9,525 nucleotides of DNA from Sphingomonadaceae bacterium (GTDB taxonomy: Bacteria > Pseudomonadota > Alphaproteobacteria > Sphingomonadales > Sphingomonadaceae): the NCBI GenBank assembly GCA_004282995.1, contig SHLU01000078.1, positions 1 to 9,525 of the forward strand. Direction: 5' to 3'. A program made the position numbers and the translations under genes. Below, piece by piece: positions 5,368 to 9,525 of this stretch. The notes under the pieces were generated by a model that was given only the letters and a program-made list of their open reading frames with translations, ran no database searches and was not told where the DNA came from. Positions within the stretch are counted from its first letter, which is position 1, and the number at the start of each line of letters is the position of its first letter.

Positions 5368-6786
5368 ATGGCAGAAAACGATACACGACTGTTGATGCTG
5401 ATCGACGATGAGCCTGCGCAAAGCCGGCTCATTTCAGCGCTCGCCGCGCGCGAGGGCTGGCGTACGCTCGTGGTCAAGGATGCCGAGACCGCGATTGCGA
5501 CGCTTGGTACGCGGCAGGGCATGCAGCTTTCCGCGATCATTCTCGATCAGTGGGTTCCCGGTGACGATGCCTGCCAGCTGATCGAGGAGCTCAAGAGCCG
5601 GCGCCCGGCCCTTCCCCTGCTAATGTTGACACAAAGCGCCAGCCCGCTGCTGGCGGTAGAGGCGATGCGGGCAGGTGCAACCGATTACCTGATCAAGCCA
5701 GTTGCGCCCGAGCGCCTGATGCGCGCCCTGCGCAGCGCAACCAAGCTCGAAGCGCCCAAGGCCGAACTCCAGCCGCTGACCGAGAAAATGCCGGCGGTGC
5801 TGGACTTCGATGCCATGATCGGAACCGCCCCAGCTTTCCGCACTGCACTGGCTCGTGCCGCCAAGGTGGCCCGTGGGCATGGTCACGTCCTGATCGAAGG
5901 CGAAAGCGGGACCGGCAAGGAAATGCTGCTGCGTGCGATGCATGCGGCCAGTCCCCGCGCAAAAGCGCCGTTCCGGATGATCAATCTGAGCGGTATACCT
6001 GCCAATTCGGTCGAATCAGCTATGTTCGGCCATGAACAGAACGCCTTCCCCGGTGCGTTCGATCGCCAGATCGGCGCGCTCCAGTTCTGCGACGGCGGTA
6101 CGCTGGTGATCGACGAGATCGACCGGCTTACCCCCGACCTCCAGGAGCGCCTTGCCACGACGCTGGCAGAGGGCATCGTGCGCCCGGTCGGTGCCAACCA
6201 TGGTTTCAAGATCGATATCCGGTTGCTCAGCGCGAGCAATCTGCCGTTGGCCGATGTGGTCAAGGCCGGTCATTTCAGCGCGGCCCTGCTAGAGCAGATC
6301 GGCGCCACCCATATCGCATTGCCGCCGCTGCGCGAACGGGCCGGCGACATACCGGCTCTTGCCCGCCATTTCCTCGGCCGTATCGGCGAACAGCCGGGAC
6401 TCAGGCACCTCTCGCTTGCCGACAGCGCGCTCAACCTCCTTTCAGCTTTCGACTGGCCGGGCAATGTCCGGCAGTTGCAGGCGGTGCTGTTTCGCGCTGC
6501 CGTGTTCTGCGAGGAAGAGGCGCTGACAGCCCGCGATTTCCCGCAAATTTCGGAGATCGTCGGCGAACTGGTCGAGGGTGCACTTTCGCTGCCCGAAGCG
6601 GTCGGCGTGATGCTCTATACCGAAGACGGCAATCTGCGGCCGCTCGAGGAAATCGAGGCTGACGTCATCCGCCTCGCCATCGGCCATTACCGCGGCCGCA
6701 TGACCGAGGTCGCGCGGCGGCTGGGGATCGGTCGTTCGACGCTATACCGCAAACTGTCGGATCTCGGCATCGACAACGCTGCCTGA
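5368..6786 (+). CDS. NtrC-type response regulator with degenerate sigma-54 contact loop
   Basis: A 472-residue cytoplasmic response regulator. The receiver domain (1-~122) has the acidic pair D13/D14, phosphoacceptor D60 (IILDQWVPG), T88 and K110, so phosphorylation is plausible. The AAA+ domain (~150-385) has an intact Walker A (GESGTGKE, 178-185) and Walker B (TLVIDE, with D249/E250). However, the loop that should read GAFTGA reads NAFPGA (225-230), and the arginine-finger positions of the usual FR-x-DL-x-x-R pattern are Ser304 and Gln310 (GHFSAALLEQI). The sensor region PPLRERAGDIP (319-329) and WPGNVRQL (363-370) are normal. A Fis-type helix-turn-helix ends the protein (~425-468, VARRLGIGRSTLYRKLSDLGI). 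ATG 5368 is preceded by GGGGAA; a GTG at 5227 would add 47 unrelated residues. No kinase gene is in the window. It is divergent from the pnt operon and probably co-transcribed with the SDR gene. The altered residues make classical sigma-54 activation unlikely. Confidence 0.9.
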   Translation: MAENDTRLLMLIDDEPAQSRLISALAAREGWRTLVVKDAETAIATLGTRQGMQLSAIILDQWVPGDDACQLIEELKSRRPALPLLMLTQSASPLLAVEAMRAGATDYLIKPVAPERLMRALRSATKLEAPKAELQPLTEKMPAVLDFDAMIGTAPAFRTALARAAKVARGHGHVLIEGESGTGKEMLLRAMHAASPRAKAPFRMINLSGIPANSVESAMFGHEQNAFPGAFDRQIGALQFCDGGTLVIDEIDRLTPDLQERLATTLAEGIVRPVGANHGFKIDIRLLSASNLPLADVVKAGHFSAALLEQIGATHIALPPLRERAGDIPALARHFLGRIGEQPGLRHLSLADSALNLLSAFDWPGNVRQLQAVLFRAAVFCEEEALTARDFPQISEIVGELVEGALSLPEAVGVMLYTEDGNLRPLEEIEADVIRLAIGHYRGRMTEVARRLGIGRSTLYRKLSDLGIDNAA

Positions 6787-6799
6787 CGCGCCTAGCGCG
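6787..6799 (+). other. GC-rich mini-hairpin between regulator and SDR genes
   Basis: CGCGC (6787-6791), loop CTA, GCGCG (6795-6799) form a perfect 5-bp stem directly after the regulator stop and 6 nt before the SDR ATG. There is no T-tract, so it is not a standard terminator. It occupies the place where a ribosome site would be, and no Shine-Dalgarno motif is seen. Confidence 0.35.
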
Positions 6800-6805
6800 C
6801 TGGCC

Positions 6806-7567
6806 ATGACAACCACCAATGAGTTCGCCGGGCGCACTGCGCTCGTGACCGGAGCTGCGTCGGGGATTGGCAGTGCCTGCGCGCTCTGGCTGGACGCCCA
6901 GGGAATCGGCACTTTGGTGCTGGTTGATACCGATGAGAACGGCCTCAGGGCGCTCCCCCTCAATTGCAAGATACACATCGTTACCGGCTCCGTTGCTGAT
7001 CGGGCGTTGTGGCAGCGGCTCGAGCAGCAGGTTCCGGAATTGCACTATGCCGTTGCCAATGCGGGGGTCGGTGGAAGCGGCACGATTGCAGAGCATAGTT
7101 GGGAGAGCTGGCGGCAGGTGATGGACGTCAATTGCGACGGCGTTTTCCTGACACTGCAATACGCCATGCCGGCGATGAAACGGGCCGGAGGCGGCAGCGC
7201 GGTGGTCACGTCGTCGGTCACCGGAATCAAGCCGGTGGCCGGGATCGGAGCCTATGGCGTGGCCAAGGCCGGTGTCGCCCACCTGGCCCGGATTGCCGCG
7301 CTTGAAGGCGCGCCAGACAAGATTCGTATCAACGCCATCGCTCCGGGCGGGGTCGACACGGCGATTTGGGAAGGCTCGCCCGAATTCCTCGCCTCGGTCG
7401 CCGAGCATGGGCGCGAAGAAACGCTCAAGGGCATGGCAGCGGGCACCCCGCGCGGCCAGTTTGCGACGACCGAAGAGATCGCCGCCCAGATCGGCTTCCT
7501 GCTGGGCGAGAGCAGCGCCAACATCACCGGCGCGGTCCTCACCAGCGACGGCGGCTGGTCACTCTAG
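6806..7567 (+). CDS. Short-chain dehydrogenase/reductase (SDR)
   Basis: A 253-residue classical SDR oxidoreductase, of normal family length. Motifs are the cofactor glycine motif TGAASGIG (15-22), an acidic residue at the end of the second strand (LVLVDTD, D41) that favours NAD(H) over NADP(H), NAG (85-87), Asn109, catalytic Ser137 with Tyr150-x-x-x-Lys154 (YGVAK), and the PGGVDT loop after strand six (180-185). The C-terminus TGAVLTSDGGWSL is also typical. The substrate cannot be read from sequence; family members act on sugars, steroids, 3-oxoacyl groups and many alcohols. The gene starts 19 nt after the regulator stop on the same strand, so a two-gene operon is likely, although no ribosome site is obvious. 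The stop codon lies within the CTAG shared with the convergent PhoD-like gene. Confidence 0.93.
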   Translation: MTTTNEFAGRTALVTGAASGIGSACALWLDAQGIGTLVLVDTDENGLRALPLNCKIHIVTGSVADRALWQRLEQQVPELHYAVANAGVGGSGTIAEHSWESWRQVMDVNCDGVFLTLQYAMPAMKRAGGGSAVVTSSVTGIKPVAGIGAYGVAKAGVAHLARIAALEGAPDKIRINAIAPGGVDTAIWEGSPEFLASVAEHGREETLKGMAAGTPRGQFATTEEIAAQIGFLLGESSANITGAVLTSDGGWSL

Positions 7568-8778
7568 CGCCCCACGCTCGCTGCTGCTGGCTGTTCTTCC
7601 ATGATCAGCGGACCATCGGAAATCGGCGGAGCCCAGAACACGGCCTCGCTCGCACGAACTTCGCCCTGGTTGCCGCGCAGCTGCAGCGTCACGGCCCGCG
7701 CGTTCCAGTCAATTTCCACCAGCCCGAAATTCTCTTCCGAGATGAAGTCAGTGAGACGCAGCGGGTCAGGCTCGCGCGCGGTGTTGCTGGCGGTGCTGGA
7801 GAATGAATAGTTGAGCGAGCTGCTGGTCAGTTCCAACAACGTCTCGTCAGTGCCGGGGAGCATCGCGGAATAGACCCCGCCCGCATGGCGGTCACCGCTC
7901 AGGATGACCAGCCCGCTCTCCTCGCGATCAGCAAGCAGCGAATAGAGTTTCTGCCGTTCGAGCGGCAGCGCCTCCCAGCTTTCATAATCATGCGCGTCGG
8001 TCAGCACCTGGATCGAGGAGACGAGGATGCGCAGGTCTGCAGGCTTGGCCAGTTCCTGCTCCAGCCATTGCCACTGCGCTTCGCCGAGCATGGTCTTGGC
8101 CGGATCGTCGCTCTGCACATAGGGTCCGAGCGGGGCGCGCTCGTCCTGATATTCCATCCGCTGGAGATCGGAGCGGAAGAAGCGCGTGTCGAGCATGATG
8201 ATCTGCGTACGCCGACCGTCGCTGCCGAACATGCGGCTTTCATAGACGCCGGGCCGCGCCTTCACTTCCGGTGAGGCGTCCCAGAACGTCTCGTAGATTT
8301 CTTCCGACCATTCGCGGAAAGCGAAGGCCGCGCCGCCATCGTTGAAGCCGAAATCGTGATCGTCCCAGGTCACCATCATCGGCACGCGCGCACGAAACGC
8401 GGCCAGTTCGGGCGTATCGGCCATGACCGCATAGGCTTCACGCAGCGAAGCCAGCGAAGCATCGCCCGACCAGTTCTGGTCGCCGTAATTGTTGTCGCCG
8501 ATGAACAGGAACAGGTCCGGATTGGTGGCCGCGATCTGCGCCCACATGTGCTGGCTGCGGCTCTGGTGATTGCAACTGCCCACAGCAATGCGGGTCAGCG
8601 TCGCCGCGGTCGAGGGCAGCGGCACGCCAATCGGCGCAGTCGGCAATGCGACCTGCTGGCGCAGCTGCGAGTAATAGCCCTGGAGGAAATCGCCCGGTCC
8701 GGCATGGACAGTGGTATCCTGTGCGGCCAGCGGAGCGGCGAGAACGAGCGGCAGGGCGGCGGCGAACAGCGAACGCAT
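7564..8778 (-). CDS. Secreted PhoD-like metallophosphatase (alkaline phosphatase D family)
   Basis: A 404-residue exported hydrolase. Residues 1-20 (MRSLFAAALPLVLAAPLAAQ) form a signal peptide, with cleavage likely after AQ or nearby. The metallophosphatase core shows GSCNH (67-71, the Cys expected as a metal ligand in PhoD), FIGDNNYGD (92-100, with Asp95 and Tyr98 in the family spacing), TWDDHDFGFND (137-147) and LSGDRHAGG (293-301, with Asp296 and His298). This is the Cys/Asp/Tyr/Asp/His ligand set recalled for Bacillus subtilis PhoD, so an active Fe/Ca phosphodiesterase or phosphomonoesterase is likely in the periplasm or outside the cell. Substrate specificity is not readable. ATG 8778 is chosen for the signal peptide and AAAGGA 6 nt upstream. 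An in-frame ATG at 8856, overlapping the folP stop, would add 26 polar residues. The gene follows folP after 74 bp and converges on the SDR gene. No Pho-box-like repeat was recognised upstream. Confidence 0.9.
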   Translation of the reverse strand: MRSLFAAALPLVLAAPLAAQDTTVHAGPGDFLQGYYSQLRQQVALPTAPIGVPLPSTAATLTRIAVGSCNHQSRSQHMWAQIAATNPDLFLFIGDNNYGDQNWSGDASLASLREAYAVMADTPELAAFRARVPMMVTWDDHDFGFNDGGAAFAFREWSEEIYETFWDASPEVKARPGVYESRMFGSDGRRTQIIMLDTRFFRSDLQRMEYQDERAPLGPYVQSDDPAKTMLGEAQWQWLEQELAKPADLRILVSSIQVLTDAHDYESWEALPLERQKLYSLLADREESGLVILSGDRHAGGVYSAMLPGTDETLLELTSSSLNYSFSSTASNTAREPDPLRLTDFISEENFGLVEIDWNARAVTLQLRGNQGEVRASEAVFWAPPISDGPLIMEEQPAAASVGR

Positions 8779-8784
8779 GAACAG

Positions 8785-8790
8785 TCCTTT
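8785..8790 (-). promoter_or_regulatory. Ribosome binding site of the PhoD-like gene
   Basis: AAAGGA on the minus strand, 6 nt before the ATG at 8778-8776. It supports the start that begins with the signal peptide rather than the upstream in-frame ATG at 8856. Confidence 0.65.
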
Positions 8791-8852
8791 CGAAACGTCG
8801 GTCTGGCGGTGTCTTATGGCGTGATGGTCGTCCGCGTCCAGCCGCCCTTTCA

Positions 8853-9525
8853 TCATTCGGCCATGTCGGAAAAGTCGGTCAGCGCCGCATCGCGCAGGCC
8901 GCGCCAGACATTGCGCGCCTGCACCGTCTCGGCGACATCGTGGACGCGCAGCAATTGCGCGCCTGCATCCATGCCTGCCACCGCCAGAGCGATACTTCCG
9001 CCCAGCCGCTGGCCGGCCGGTGCCTCGTTGGAAAGCGCCCCGATCATCCGCTTGCGACTGGCCCCCAGCAACAGCGGCTGGCCGAGCGCGTGGAACAGCG
9101 GCAATGCGTTGATGAGCGCGGTGTTGTCGGCCAGGCTCTTGCCGAAGCCAAGGCCGGGGTCGAGCAGGATGTTCTCGCGCGCAATGCCCGCTGCCACCGC
9201 CGCATCGCGGCGGGCACGAAGCGCATCGAACACGTCGAACACGGTGCTGTCGTAGTCTCCGCCCTCATGCAGGTCCTGTCCGGTTCCTGGCGCGTGCATC
9301 AGCACTATGGGGCAGCCACGCGCGGCGACAGCTTGCGCGCTGCGCGGATCATATTGCAGGGCCGAGACGTCGTTGACGATATGCGCGCCGCTATCGAGCG
9401 CGGCCTCCATCACCCCGGCCCGGCGGCTGTCGACGCTGATCGCGGCGCCCATGGCGGCACAATATTCGACCGCCGGGATGACGCGGCGGATCTCTTCCTC
9501 TTCCCACACCTGCTCGGCACCCGGG
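8853..9525 (-). CDS. folP: Dihydropteroate synthase, N-terminus cut by window edge
   Basis: This folate-pathway enzyme joins 6-hydroxymethyl-7,8-dihydropterin diphosphate to p-aminobenzoate and is the target of sulfonamides. The frame is open to the right edge; its first visible residues PGAEQVWEEEEIRRVIP continue the conserved STRPGA segment, so roughly the last 224 residues are present. Counting from those first visible residues, the motifs are ISVDSRRAGVMEAAL, the NDVSAL strand, LMHAPGT (where MHM-x-G-x-P is usual), LLDPGLGFGK, LGASRKRMIG and the C-terminal LRVHDV, all in family order on a TIM barrel. The start lies outside the window, and GTG 9509 is only an internal codon. The TGA at 8855-8853 is followed by 74 bp before the PhoD-like start; the two genes may or may not share a transcript. 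Confidence 0.95.
   Translation of the reverse strand, partial: PGAEQVWEEEEIRRVIPAVEYCAAMGAAISVDSRRAGVMEAALDSGAHIVNDVSALQYDPRSAQAVAARGCPIVLMHAPGTGQDLHEGGDYDSTVFDVFDALRARRDAAVAAGIARENILLDPGLGFGKSLADNTALINALPLFHALGQPLLLGASRKRMIGALSNEAPAGQRLGGSIALAVAGMDAGAQLLRVHDVAETVQARNVWRGLRDAALTDFSDMAE

Noticed and set aside
6665..7408. Minus-strand open frame of 247 codons opposite the regulator end and SDR
   Set aside because: The translation is Arg/Gly/Asn-rich without domain character, while the plus strand has a complete classical SDR with all motifs.
8779..8856. 26-residue N-terminal extension of the PhoD-like protein from ATG 8856, overlapping the folP stop
   Set aside because: It is polar and would bury the signal peptide; ATG 8778 has a well-spaced AAAGGA and starts directly with the signal sequence.

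Overview
The window is a dense, GC-rich stretch of bacterial chromosome with no RNA genes, insertion sequences, CRISPR or phage remnants. The transhydrogenase is split into three subunits (two alpha polypeptides plus beta). It is preceded by a 40-residue peptide of the alphaproteobacterial aa3-oxidase subunit IV type. Together with the base composition and gene style, this points to an alphaproteobacterium, probably Sphingomonadales (Erythrobacteraceae-like). The family-level placement is inference.

Layout, left to right. (1) Positions 1-717, minus strand: the N-terminal part of a secreted right-handed parallel beta-helix protein, cut by the left edge. (2) Positions 809-5177, minus strand: a compact six-gene run, transcribed right to left: aa3-oxidase subunit IV-like peptide, pntAA, pntAB, pntB, a polytopic membrane protein of the TIGR02587/DUF2391 family, and its usual partner of the TIGR02588 family. 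Neighbouring genes overlap or lie within 4 nt, so this looks like one translationally coupled operon. (3) Positions 5178-5367: a divergent control region with inverted repeats. (4) Positions 5368-7567, plus strand: an NtrC-type response regulator followed 19 nt later by a short-chain dehydrogenase/reductase. (5) Positions 7564-8778, minus strand: a secreted PhoD-like metallophosphatase, converging on the SDR so that the two stop codons share one CTAG. (6) Positions 8853-9525, minus strand: the C-terminal part of dihydropteroate synthase (folP), cut by the right edge.

How the genes work together. PntAA/PntAB/PntB form the proton-translocating NAD(P) transhydrogenase, which uses proton-motive force to make NADPH from NADH. 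The leading peptide suggests a link to the respiratory chain. The two trailing genes are a known co-occurring pair of unknown function, here fused into the transhydrogenase transcription unit, which is the best lead in the window for an undescribed association. The divergent regulator has an intact phosphoacceptor receiver and intact Walker motifs, but its GAFTGA loop and both arginine-finger positions are altered. It is therefore unlikely to be a conventional sigma-54 activator. The outer genes (beta-helix, PhoD-like, folP) look functionally independent of the operon.

There is no gene-free stretch longer than 300 bases; the longest is the 190-bp divergent region. No strong rho-independent terminator was found.
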